Source of the DNA: Marinisporobacter sp.
Lineage (GTDB): Bacteria; Bacillota; Clostridia; Peptostreptococcales; Thermotaleaceae
Assembly: GCA_025210395.1 (NCBI GenBank)
Contig: JAOARV010000044.1
Span: 1 to 59,375 of the forward strand
Direction: 5' to 3'
Length of the DNA: 59,375 nucleotides
Shown here: positions 26,091 to 34,059 of the stretch, piece by piece
How positions within the stretch are numbered: the first letter of the stretch is position 1
How the letters are laid out: every line of letters starts with the position of its first letter
Program-made: the position numbers and the translations under genes
Notes under the pieces: generated by a model
What the model saw: the letters and a program-made list of their open reading frames with translations, nothing else
Database searches by the model: none
What the model was told of the DNA's origin: nothing

Positions 26091-27038
26091 CTACAGAATC
26101 ATATTAAATAAATATCCAACAAGTATAATAGCTGTCCCCGTAATAGCAATAAAGATCCCAATAAGCTTTGGTTTCATTACTTGCTTAAGTAAAATCATCT
26201 CCGGGAGGGATAAAGCTACCACACTCATCATGAAAGAAAGAGCTGTTCCAACGCCTACCCCTTTACCAATTAAAGCCTCTACAATAGGAACGGTTCCTAC
26301 TGCATTTGAATAAAGAGGGATTCCTAATACTACAGCTATAAATACTGCAAATGGATTATTAGGTCCTGCATATTTTACCAAAAAATCCTGTGGTGCATAA
26401 CCATGAATCCATGCCCCTATACCAATTCCTATTACTACATAAATCCATACTCTCTTGACAATATCCTTTACTGCATCAATAGAAAATTTCAATCTTTTCT
26501 TATGATCCATCTCTTCCATAACCGCTTCCCCCATATGAATCTCAAAAACATAACTTTCTACCAAATGGGTTAAGTTAAGCTTTTCAATGATGACTCCTGC
26601 AACGATTCCTATAAGCATTCCAGCCACTGTATAAAGAAAAGCTATTTTAAAGCCAAAGCTGATAAATAAAAATCCTAATGCGATTTCATTAACAATTGGT
26701 GATGTAACTAAAAATGTAAATGTAACGCCTAGCGGAATACCCGATTCCACAAAGCCTATAAATATAGGCACTGTTGAACATGATCAGAAGGGGGATAATA
26801 CCCCTAATATAGCTGCTGCTACATGGGCCCAAACTCCACCAAATTTTGAAAGCATCCCTTTTACTTTTTCTGGTGGAAAATAACTTCTCACATAAGAAAT
26901 AGTAAAAATCATAAAACTAAGGAGTAAAATAATTTTGAGTGTATCATATACAAAAAAGTCTACACTATCTCCTAATCTAGAATGTAAATCTAATCCTAAT
27001 ACATTTTCTACAAACCAATCAGCAAATCCTTTTAACAC
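26091..27038 (-). CDS. Permease (ArsP/YraQ type) with in-frame UGA, probable selenoprotein
   Basis: The frame from GTG 27036-27038 to the stop at 26091 is interrupted only by TGA at 26784-26786. Reading through gives a 315-residue membrane protein with about eight hydrophobic segments: ILGVLSPF-U-SCSTVPIFIGFV in the first half and a repeat fold with SPIVNEIALG and GTVPIVEALIGKG later. In this permease family the segment is normally FCSCSxVP, so the UGA stands exactly at the first conserved Cys. A hairpin begins 10-15 bases after the UGA. Sec incorporation is the best explanation; a point mutation is the alternative, but both halves are otherwise intact. GGAGGGAAGAAGT precedes the start. Downstream is a CxxC thioredoxin and upstream an ArsR regulator, suggesting efflux of arsenical or metal species. 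Confidence 0.75.
26749..26774 (-). promoter_or_regulatory. Candidate SECIS-like hairpin of the permease gene
   Basis: GCCTAT / ATAGGC (26754-26769) with loop ATTT, extended by a lower ACAG/TTGT-type stem with one mismatch. The apical loop starts 21 bases after the UGA, within the normal distance, but it lacks the expected loop G, so the call is weaker than for the 8715-8731 hairpin. Confidence 0.4.
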
Positions 27039-27122
27039 ACTTCTTCCCTCCTATCTTGATTTAAAATGATTATTTTTTTCCCTATAACACATTTATTCAT
27101 TTTTCTATATGAAATATTTTAA

Positions 27123-27446
27123 TTACTTCTTGATCCCTAGTTGTTCATGAGCTTCTTCTAATTGCTTTGCTAAAATATCCTTTACTAAATCTAAAATCCT
27201 ATAGATTTCCTTATACCTTACACGATACATAACCTTTAATCCATCTTTTCTGCTCGTAAGAATACCTTTATCTTTTAAAACTTTAAGATGTTGTGATACA
27301 TTAGATTGTTCTAATTCTAACTCCTCATAAATATGGCATACACAAAGTTCTTCTTCACTTTTTAATCTTTCAAGAATCTGAATACGCGTTTTATGTGCCA
27401 ATGCCTTTAACATAGAGGCAGATAACTCATAATACATAGCACTCAT
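27123..27446 (-). CDS. ArsR-family metal-responsive repressor
   Basis: 107 aa, winged helix: SASMLKALAHKTRIQILERL, then ELCVCHI (the ELCVC metal-binding motif, typical of As(III)/Cd(II) sensors), then the recognition helix QSNVSQHLKVLKDKGIL. ATG at 27444-27446 with GAGGGGGAG upstream; the frame extends further upstream, but without a ribosome-binding site and through the operator. A 22-base perfect palindrome lies in its own leader. Likely represses the permease-thioredoxin genes until metal(loid) binds. Confidence 0.9.
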   Translation of the reverse strand: MSAMYYELSASMLKALAHKTRIQILERLKSEEELCVCHIYEELELEQSNVSQHLKVLKDKGILTSRKDGLKVMYRVRYKEIYRILDLVKDILAKQLEEAHEQLGIKK

Positions 27447-27461
27447 ATTTCTCCCCCTCGC

Positions 27462-27483
27462 TATATTAGAATATTCTAATATA
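27462..27483. promoter_or_regulatory. ArsR operator palindrome
   Basis: A perfect 22-base palindrome centred on GAATATTC (TATATTA-GAATATTC-TAATATA), 15 bases before the arsR start. The ATTC-type core is the shape of ArsR operators. Confidence 0.7.
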
Positions 27484-27596
27484 ATTATATATAATGAAAT
27501 TATTTTATGCAATAGTTTTTTGCTTTTACTTTCCTTGTTTTTTTCACCCATTGTGGTATACTAGATAAGGAAAATAAGATAATTAGGAGTGTGCTT

Positions 27597-28001
27597 ATGT
27601 CAAACAATATTGAAGTTGGAAACATTGTAGTAGGAAAAGTAACTGCTATCAAGCCTTTCGGTGCTTTCGTAGCAATCGAAGAGGGAAAAGAAGGATTAGT
27701 TCACATTTCACAAATCGCTCATGGATTTGTAAAAGATATCAACGAACATCTTTCTGTTGGTAATGAAGTAAACGTAAAAATCTTATCTATGGATCAAGAA
27801 TCTGGAAAAATTTCTCTTTCTATTCGTGAAACATTACCAGCACCTGAAGTTACAGAACGTAAACCTGAACAAAAAACAGATCGTCCTCGTCGTCCAAAGC
27901 AAAGAAGAGGCGGAATGAACTACCAAGATCCAAAAAACAACGAAAGCTTTAATCCACTTGCAGATCAACTAAAAGCTTGGGTAGAACAATCTAAAAAATA
28001 A
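27597..28001 (+). CDS. S1-domain RNA-binding protein (YugI/CvfD-like)
   Basis: 134 aa with one S1 domain at residues 4-75 (GNIVVGKVTAIKPFGAFVAI, EGLVHISQIA, VKILSMDQESGKISLSIRE) and a basic, disordered tail (RPRRPKQRRGG). Such proteins bind RNA or ribosomes. ATG at 27597 follows TTAGGAG; the GTG two codons earlier is too near. A -10 TATACT (27559-27564) with TTGTTT 17 bases upstream probably drives it. Confidence 0.9.
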   Translation: MSNNIEVGNIVVGKVTAIKPFGAFVAIEEGKEGLVHISQIAHGFVKDINEHLSVGNEVNVKILSMDQESGKISLSIRETLPAPEVTERKPEQKTDRPRRPKQRRGGMNYQDPKNNESFNPLADQLKAWVEQSKK

Positions 28002-28004
28002 TAA

Positions 28005-28048
28005 GAAGAACCCACTGTTTTCGCATTTGCATACAGGGGTTCTTTTTA
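28005..28048 (+). terminator. Terminator after the S1-domain gene
   Basis: AGAACCCACTG pairs with CAGGGGTTCT (one bulge), followed by TTTTTAG. It also lies at the end of the convergent AEC transporter gene. Confidence 0.7.
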
Positions 28049-28049
28049 G

Positions 28050-28991
28050 TTATAAGCTTAATAAAACCGTATAAATAGGAATAAAAATTAAACTTGCAAT
28101 GGTCGTAACACTCACCATAACACTTGCATATTTGTAATCTGCACCGTAAGCTTGTGCCACAATTGCACTTTGGGTCATTACTGGCATGGCTGCTTCTATC
28201 ACAAATACCTTCTCCATTAATAAGGGTACATGAAAATAGGAAAGTGCTGTAAAAACTAATAATGGACAAAATATAAATCTTCCAATCAAAAGGATCATCA
28301 TATGTTGATCAAATCGAATATCTCTTATATGGATACCATGAATAATTATTCCTATAAAAAACATAGATAGAGCTGTAGTAAGATTTCCTATATATCGACA
28401 GCTATCCATCATAAATTTAGGTGGATTTATTTTCAGTAATATAAAAATAAGTGCTACTAAAAATCCCATAAGGGGTGGGGAAAAAATTCTTTTTAATGTA
28501 TTAAAGGTAAAAATCCCTTCTTCATCATTTCCACTATCTTTTCTAATATTATATACCCCTATGGTCCAAAAGGTAGTCGTATTGGCAATATAATAAAGAA
28601 GTACCATGGGAACACTTTTTTCGCCATACAAAGCTAAATTTACAGGAAGTCCTATAAAAATCGTATTGGATAAAGCGAACATAGATTGAAATAAACCTCG
28701 CCTCTTAGAAGGAATTTTTAAGACTCTTACTAAGAGTATGCTAACGCCATATGCTAAAAACATGGTTGAAAAGGCAATCCCTATACCAATTTTCGATTCT
28801 ATTAACATTTCTTTATTAAAATTTTTCATGAGGTTTGAAAACATTAGTGCAGGTAAAGATACTCTCACTACTAGCTTTGAAAATAGTTTAGAAATTCTTT
28901 CATCAAACCATCCTTTATGGGTTAATGTATACCCCACACCTATCATTACCATAATACTCAATACACTTTGTATAGCATCCGCTACGATCAT
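28050..28991 (-). CDS. AEC (auxin efflux carrier) family transporter
   Basis: 313 aa integral membrane protein with about ten hydrophobic segments arranged in two halves. First half: SLPALMFSNLMKNFNKEM; second half: LTTALSMFFIGIIIHG and EAAMPVMTQSAIVAQAYGAD, the conserved NhaA-fold crossover. Bacterial members move malate or other organic acids or amino acids; the substrate here is not deducible. AAAGGAG precedes the ATG. Monocistronic. Confidence 0.88.
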   Translation of the reverse strand: MIVADAIQSVLSIMVMIGVGYTLTHKGWFDERISKLFSKLVVRVSLPALMFSNLMKNFNKEMLIESKIGIGIAFSTMFLAYGVSILLVRVLKIPSKRRGLFQSMFALSNTIFIGLPVNLALYGEKSVPMVLLYYIANTTTFWTIGVYNIRKDSGNDEEGIFTFNTLKRIFSPPLMGFLVALIFILLKINPPKFMMDSCRYIGNLTTALSMFFIGIIIHGIHIRDIRFDQHMMILLIGRFIFCPLLVFTALSYFHVPLLMEKVFVIEAAMPVMTQSAIVAQAYGADYKYASVMVSVTTIASLIFIPIYTVLLSL

Positions 28992-29064
28992 TTCTATAAC
29001 TCCTTTTTCTCTAAATTTACCTCATTCTATAAATACTGTCAACTTCAAAAAAATCACCTGCCAT

Positions 29065-29859
29065 TTATGAAAATAGCAAGCGATCACTGATTAAATCCTT
29101 TGATTGATTTTTTTCAAAATAAGTTAATAGCTTTGGAATAGTTAATTTTTTCTTTTCTTCTCCCCTAATATCTAAAACAATTTCTCCTTTATGCATCATC
29201 AATAATCGATTCCCCAAGCTAATAGCTTGATTGAGATTATGGGTAACCATTAAAGTTGTCATTTTTTGCTCTGTAACGATTTTTTCTGTCAGTTCAATAA
29301 TTCTCTCAGAGGTCTTTGGGTCTAATGCTGCTGTATGCTCATCTAAAAGAAGGATATTCGGACTAGATAAAGTAGCCATCAAAAGGGATAAGGATTGCCT
29401 TTGCCCTCCAGATAATAATCCTACCTTTGTATATAATTGTTCTTCAAGACCTAAAGAAAGGGGAGCTAAAAGTTTTTCAAATAAAGGAATATCTTTTTTT
29501 GAAACCCCCATAGAAAAATTAAATTTTTTCCCTTTATTCATAGCCATAGATAAATTTTCTATAATATTCATAGAAGGTGATGTTCCCATAGTTGGATCTT
29601 GAAATACTCTTCCGATTGATCTTGTACGCTTATATTCTGGCTGATCAGATAAATCTTTATCCTTTAATAAAACAGAACCATCATCTGCTTCAATAGATCC
29701 TGATATCATATTTAAAAGAGTTGATTTTCCAGCTCCATTACTTCCAATAATCGTAATAAAATCTCCCTCTTGTACATCTAATGAAAACCCATTAAAAACA
29801 ATCTTTTCATTAACCGTATTTTTATGAAATGTCTTACACAGATTTCGGATTCGTAGCAA
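29065..29859 (-). CDS. ABC transporter ATP-binding protein (TrpXYZ type)
   Basis: About 264 aa. Walker A GSNGAGKST, Q-loop FQDPTMGTSPSMN, signature LLSGGQRQSLSLLMA, Walker B NILLLDEHTAALDP and H-loop VTHNLNQA, all intact. A GTG at 29868 abuts the Shine-Dalgarno AGGGGG; the TTG at 29857-29859 is 8 bases away and is the more likely start. It overlaps the permease gene by about 26 bases, so translation is coupled. It energises the transporter encoded by the two upstream genes. Confidence 0.92.
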   Translation of the reverse strand: MLRIRNLCKTFHKNTVNEKIVFNGFSLDVQEGDFITIIGSNGAGKSTLLNMISGSIEADDGSVLLKDKDLSDQPEYKRTRSIGRVFQDPTMGTSPSMNIIENLSMAMNKGKKFNFSMGVSKKDIPLFEKLLAPLSLGLEEQLYTKVGLLSGGQRQSLSLLMATLSSPNILLLDEHTAALDPKTSERIIELTEKIVTEQKMTTLMVTHNLNQAISLGNRLLMMHKGEIVLDIRGEEKKKLTIPKLLTYFEKNQSKDLISDRLLFS

Positions 29860-30727
29860 CAGAATCACCCCCTATAGAAAATAACTTCTTTTTTTTAAAA
29901 GGATTTTTTCCTTGATTAATGGCTAAAGCAGTCACAACAATAACAGCTGTAATTAATTTTAAATCTGTTGGTGGAAACCCTAATTTTAATGCAAAAGCTG
30001 TACTGGTCTTATATAAAATAGATCCAAATAAAGCCATGGTCGTAGGAATGATGAAAGGAACTCTTTTAAAAATGGCTTCCCCAAAAATAATAGATGCAAG
30101 ACCCATTACAATAATTCCCGTTCCCATACCCACATCTGAAAATCTTTGGTATTGAGCAACCAATGATCCTGATAGTGCTACTAATCCATTTGAAATCATA
30201 AGGGCAATGATTTTAATCCTTCCTATATCAATTCCTAAAGAAGTAACTAATTGAGGATTATCCCCTGTAGCTTTTATAACAAATCCAAATTTTGTTTTTA
30301 AGAAAAGATCTAATACGATTTTTACCAGTATAGCAAATATAAAAATAATAAAGATAGGCTTTACTCCACTACTAAAAATCGTTGCTTTATTAAAAAGGGG
30401 AACATTTGCTTTTCCCATAATTCTTAGATTCACAGAATATAAGCCAATCATTACTAAAATTCCTGATAATAAATTTGTAATTTTAAATTTCACATGAAGG
30501 TATCCTGTAACCCCTCCTGCTATCATTCCTGCCATAAGTGAAGCTAAAGTTGCTACAAATGGATTAATGTTCATCACCAAAAGAGCAGCTGTGACAGCAG
30601 CCCCCAATGGAAAGCTGCCGTCTACTGAAAGATCTGGAAAATCTAATATCTTATAAGTGATATATACACCAAGAACCATTACGCCAAATAATAATCCTTG
30701 TTCGAATATATTTAACCAAAAGTCCAT
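29834..30727 (-). CDS. ABC transporter permease (TrpXYZ type)
   Basis: 297 aa with about nine hydrophobic segments, of the branched-chain/ribose permease superfamily; LDFPDLSVDGSFPLGAAV and NGLVALSGSLVAQYQRFSDVGMG are characteristic of the COG4120 family. Its ATG overlaps the stop of the binding-protein gene by one base (TAATG), so it is translationally coupled. It is the membrane channel of the aromatic/amino-acid-like uptake system controlled by the UAG-repeat leader. Confidence 0.92.
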   Translation of the reverse strand: MDFWLNIFEQGLLFGVMVLGVYITYKILDFPDLSVDGSFPLGAAVTAALLVMNINPFVATLASLMAGMIAGGVTGYLHVKFKITNLLSGILVMIGLYSVNLRIMGKANVPLFNKATIFSSGVKPIFIIFIFAILVKIVLDLFLKTKFGFVIKATGDNPQLVTSLGIDIGRIKIIALMISNGLVALSGSLVAQYQRFSDVGMGTGIIVMGLASIIFGEAIFKRVPFIIPTTMALFGSILYKTSTAFALKLGFPPTDLKLITAVIVVTALAINQGKNPFKKKKLFSIGGDSVATNPKSV

Positions 30728-31746
30728 TATTTTTCGCCTCCTAAAAGTTCAGCTTTTTCTTTTAAATCTTGAGGCAATTCAATATTTAATGCTTTTAAAG
30801 TATCTACATTAACAACTAACTCCGTTTCCTTCAAAGTCTCTATAGATAGATCTTTTGGGTTTTTCCCATTGATTACCTCTACTGCTACAATCCCTGTTTG
30901 AAATCCTAATTTGTAGTAATCAATTCCTTCTGTAGCTAAAGCACCATTTTCTACATGCGCCCTTTCTGCTCCAATAATCGGAATATTTTTCTTCATACAT
31001 TCTGCTGATACTAAAGGCATAGCTGATGCAACCAAATTATCTGTAGGGGTATATAAAACATCTATTTTGTCTACCAATTCATTTAATGCTTGGGCTGCTT
31101 CATTGACATTCGTAATACCTGTTGTAATAATTTCCAAACCAAATTCAGGTGCTACTTTTTTTGCATGCTCAATTTGTATTTCAGAATTTGTTTCACTTGT
31201 ATTGTATAAAATACCTACTTTTTTCACATCTGGAACTAATTTTTTCATTAACTCAAATTGTTTTTTGATAGGTGCCATATCACTTGTTCCTGCAACATTT
31301 GTTCCTGACTTTTCCCAAGATTCCACAAGACCTGCTTCTTGTGGATCTGTTACTGCTGTAATGATAATAGGAATCTCCTTTGTTGCATTAAAAGCTGCTT
31401 GAGCTGTTGGTGTTGCAATTGCCAATATCATATCCTTTTTTTGTGATACAAAGTTCTGAGCAATTGTTTGTGCTGTTGGCATATCCCCTTGGGCATTTTG
31501 AAAATCAATTTCTACCTTTTCTCCGTCTTTAAATCCTTTTTCCTCTAATGCATCAATAAAGCCCTTTCTTGCTGCATCTAATGCAGGATGTTCTACAATC
31601 TGAGTAATCCCTATTTTTATCTTACTTTCTTTACTTTCTGCTTCTGCTTTTGTAGAAGCTTTTTGACTTCCACAGCCTACTAAACCTACCAATAATAATC
31701 CTACTAAACCTACTGAAATACTCTTTAAAAATCTTTTTCCTACCAT
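30727..31746 (-). CDS. ABC transporter substrate-binding lipoprotein (TrpX-like)
   Basis: 339 aa. Lipoprotein signal ending LLVGLVGC with Cys25, then a periplasmic-binding fold of the TrpX/COG2984 family: IKIGITQIVEHPALDAARKG, AIATPTAQAAFNATKEIPII and VLYTPTDNLVASAMPLV. Relatives bind tryptophan, tyrosine or unknown ligands; I cannot decide the ligand. AGGAGG sits 8 bases before the ATG. First gene of the operon, expressed from the leader at 31774-31924. Confidence 0.92.
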   Translation of the reverse strand: MVGKRFLKSISVGLVGLLLVGLVGCGSQKASTKAEAESKESKIKIGITQIVEHPALDAARKGFIDALEEKGFKDGEKVEIDFQNAQGDMPTAQTIAQNFVSQKKDMILAIATPTAQAAFNATKEIPIIITAVTDPQEAGLVESWEKSGTNVAGTSDMAPIKKQFELMKKLVPDVKKVGILYNTSETNSEIQIEHAKKVAPEFGLEIITTGITNVNEAAQALNELVDKIDVLYTPTDNLVASAMPLVSAECMKKNIPIIGAERAHVENGALATEGIDYYKLGFQTGIVAVEVINGKNPKDLSIETLKETELVVNVDTLKALNIELPQDLKEKAELLGGEK

Positions 31747-31773
31747 GCTACCATCCTCCTAAATATTTAAAAT

Positions 31774-31924
31774 AAAAAAACTCTCGAGGCGAGAGTGTTT
31801 TGGCATATCAAAATAAACCCTTTCCAAAGGGCATATTTTACATTATTTCCTACCAAGCTACTCGCCTACATATTTCACAGTACTTCTAAATTCCTACCTA
31901 CATATCTACCAATCTACTAAATTA
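31774..31924 (-). promoter_or_regulatory. UAG-triplet leader with terminator; probable HutP-family target
   Basis: On the minus strand the leader has UAG triplets (given as + positions of CTA) at 31914, 31906, 31898, then 31894, 31886, then 31866, 31858, 31850: runs with exact 8-base period (UAG-N5-UAG). An extra UAG lies at 31917. An intrinsic terminator ACTCTCG-CCT-CGAGAGT with seven T follows (31774-31796), 28 bases before the binding-protein gene. A small CCCTTT/AAAGGG hairpin stands between. The upstream neighbour encodes a HutP homologue, a family that binds clustered UAG triplets to prevent termination. Confidence 0.75.
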
Positions 31925-31930
31925 AAGTTG

Positions 31931-31959
31931 ATTATATAGAAAGTTCCTATATTTGTCAA
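31931..31959 (-). promoter_or_regulatory. Consensus promoter of the ABC transporter leader
   Basis: TTGACA (31954-31959), 17 bases, TATAAT (31931-31936) on the minus strand, perfect consensus boxes, immediately before the UAG-rich leader and 30 bases after hutP. Confidence 0.85.
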
Positions 31960-31988
31960 TACTAAATGTAACTTTTAGAATTTTCAAT

Positions 31989-32411
31989 TTATTCCGTATC
32001 AGGGATAGATCTATGTGCAAGACCAATAACAACCTCATTTAAATGAAGTAGTCCTATACTCATAAAAATACATACACTTAAATGTTCTCCATATCTTGCA
32101 ATCCCAATTTTTCCTCCAGCACTCAGTCCATTTGCCTTTGCTGCTACCTGCATGATTGCTTCTCTTGCTGCTCCTGCAACCGCTCCATCATGAACATGAC
32201 TCTCTATAATCACGCCTGTCTTTCTTGATGAAACAATAGCTCTTTCAATGATCTTTGGAATAGAATCTATTAAATTTCCACCTATATCAACAGCTACTGT
32301 CCTAATACCTATAGACTTAAATTTTTTTATCATCTCTTCTTCTCCACTTCTCGAAGAAGAAATAGCAATTTTAACAGCTGCTCTTGCAACATCTAAACTA
32401 TCATATTTCAT
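31989..32411 (-). CDS. hutP: HutP-family RNA-binding antiterminator
   Basis: 140 aa. Contains the family core: GIRTVAVDIGGNLIDSIPKI, ERAIVSSRKTGVI, ESHVHDGAVAGAAREAIMQV and GKIGIARYGEHLSVCIFMSIG, with the conserved His pair (ESHVHDG) and the final GLAHRSIP. In Bacillus subtilis HutP binds histidine and Mg2+ and then UAG triplets next to the hut terminator. GAAGGAGG precedes the ATG. No hut genes are in the window; instead the next gene downstream is an ABC operon whose leader carries UAG triplets in register, and the divergent neighbour is an aminoacyl-histidine dipeptidase. The effector here is unknown; histidine is a fair guess. Confidence 0.88.
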   Translation of the reverse strand: MKYDSLDVARAAVKIAISSSRSGEEEMIKKFKSIGIRTVAVDIGGNLIDSIPKIIERAIVSSRKTGVIIESHVHDGAVAGAAREAIMQVAAKANGLSAGGKIGIARYGEHLSVCIFMSIGLLHLNEVVIGLAHRSIPDTE

Positions 32412-32517
32412 TATTTTCCCTCCTTCTGTATTCCTTCTAAGTTTTATATTATTATATCCCTACCAGAAAGTAAAGCCTATCGCAAAATCACTTTTCCACA
32501 AACATTCGTGTAATAAT

Positions 32518-32546
32518 TTTACATACATTCTAAATAACATTATAAT
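32518..32546 (+). promoter_or_regulatory. pepD promoter
   Basis: TTTACA (32518-32523), 17 bases, TATAAT (32541-32546), 30 bases before the pepD start. Confidence 0.7.
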
Positions 32547-32576
32547 AGTGTTAAGTTTTAAAGAAAGGATGATTTT

Positions 32577-34034
32577 ATGAGTAACGTTTTAAAAAATTTA
32601 AAACCAACATCTGTTTTTAAGTATTTTGAAGAAATATCAAATATTCCTAGAGGTTCTGGTAACGAAAAAGAAATCAGTGACTATTTAGTTGCTTTTGCAA
32701 AGAAACACAGTTTAGAATTCATACAAGATGAAACCCTTAATGTAATTATTAAAAAAGGTGGAACAGCTGGATACGAAAATGCTCCTATTGTTATTCTTCA
32801 AGGTCATATGGATATGGTTTGTGAAAAAAATAGTGATACCATCCATGATTTTGAAAAAGATCCTATCAAGCTACGAATTGAAGGGGATATGATCTATGGG
32901 ACAAATACCACGCTTGGTGCTGATGATGGGATTGCAGTAGCTTATGGGCTTGCCCTTTTAGCATCAAATGATATTCCTCACCCTCCTCTAGAGGTACTGA
33001 TTACAACATCAGAAGAAATAGGCATGGATGGTGCTATGGCAATTGATCCTAAAAATATAAAGGGAAGACTACTTATTAATATAGATTCTGAAGAAGAAGG
33101 CTTTCTTTTAGTAAGCTGTGCAGGAGGTATGGGGGCAAGACAAATCCTTCCGATTAATTGGGAAGCTCCAAATAAAGACCATATAGCTTATCATATAAGT
33201 ATACGAGGTCTTCGCGGTGGTCATTCAGGAATGGAAATTGAAAAAGGAAGAGGAAATTCTAATAAATTAATCGGGAGATTTTTAAATGATTTATTAAATA
33301 CGATTCCTTATACCATGAGTAAACTTAGTGGAGGGTCTAAAAATAACGCTATTCCAAGAGAAGCTGATGCATTTATTTTAATGGATCAAGCTCATAGTTC
33401 TCTATTAGAAGAAAAAATAAATGAGTGGAATGAAATTTTTAAAAACGAACTAAGAATTTCTGATCCTGAAGTACGTATAAGCTATAAAGAAATTGAAAAT
33501 AACTTTGAAAAAGTATTTTCTAAAGAAACAACAAAAACAGCTGTTAGCTCTTTAGTCCTTATTCCAAATGGTGTTCAAAGCATGAGTATGGAAATTGAAG
33601 GTCTAGTAGAAAGCTCTACAAATTTAGGTGTTGTAACAACCACTGATCAGTCAGTTACTTTTGAAAGTGCTATTCGAAGCTCTGTAAAAAGCTTAAAAGA
33701 CAATATAAAGAATCAATCAAAATTAGTTGCTGATGCTTTAGGCTGTACGTTTATAGGAGATGCAAGTTATCCTGAATGGGCTTACAATCCTGATTCTAAG
33801 CTTCGTCCACTATTTGTAAATGTATACGAAAAGCTTTATGGTAAAAAACCTGAAGTAACAGCTATCCATGCAGGACTTGAATGTGGGTTGTTTAAAGAAA
33901 AAATCAGTGATTTAGACATGATTTCTGTAGGACCTAATATGTTTGATGTTCATACACCAGATGAACATTTAAGCATCTCTTCTACAAAAAGAACTTGGGA
34001 TTATCTTCTTGCTGTACTAAAAGAAATAAAATAA
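32577..34034 (+). CDS. pepD: Aminoacyl-histidine dipeptidase
   Basis: 485 aa, M20 family zinc dipeptidase (carnosinase-like) that releases histidine from Xaa-His peptides. Metal-binding segments: VILQGHMDMVCEK (His and Asp), GADDGIAVAYGLALL (bridging Asp), TTSEEIGMDGAM (Glu-Glu), and HAGLECGLF near the C-terminus. Two-domain lid architecture with GLRGGHSGMEI. AAAGGATG lies before the ATG. Divergent from hutP; the pairing suggests that histidine or His-peptide supply links the two. Confidence 0.93.
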   Translation: MSNVLKNLKPTSVFKYFEEISNIPRGSGNEKEISDYLVAFAKKHSLEFIQDETLNVIIKKGGTAGYENAPIVILQGHMDMVCEKNSDTIHDFEKDPIKLRIEGDMIYGTNTTLGADDGIAVAYGLALLASNDIPHPPLEVLITTSEEIGMDGAMAIDPKNIKGRLLINIDSEEEGFLLVSCAGGMGARQILPINWEAPNKDHIAYHISIRGLRGGHSGMEIEKGRGNSNKLIGRFLNDLLNTIPYTMSKLSGGSKNNAIPREADAFILMDQAHSSLLEEKINEWNEIFKNELRISDPEVRISYKEIENNFEKVFSKETTKTAVSSLVLIPNGVQSMSMEIEGLVESSTNLGVVTTTDQSVTFESAIRSSVKSLKDNIKNQSKLVADALGCTFIGDASYPEWAYNPDSKLRPLFVNVYEKLYGKKPEVTAIHAGLECGLFKEKISDLDMISVGPNMFDVHTPDEHLSISSTKRTWDYLLAVLKEIK

Positions 34035-34059
34035 GATTAGGCCTAAGGCCCAATCTTAT
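34031..34059. terminator. Terminator between pepD and the convergent dehydrogenase gene
   Basis: ATAAGATTAGGCC / GGCCCAATCTTAT with one mismatch and loop TAA, followed by TTTTTT on the + side; it serves convergent genes. Confidence 0.7.

Noticed and set aside
26784..27038. Permease split into two separate short genes
   Set aside because: The interruption is a single in-frame TGA at a conserved Cys; no ribosome-binding site stands before the second part, and the two halves form one normal permease.
31774..31924. T-box or TRAP target in the ABC transporter leader
   Set aside because: No T-box core sequence is present, and the (U/G)AG triplets are 5 bases apart rather than the 2-3 bases typical for TRAP; a HutP-family gene is adjacent.
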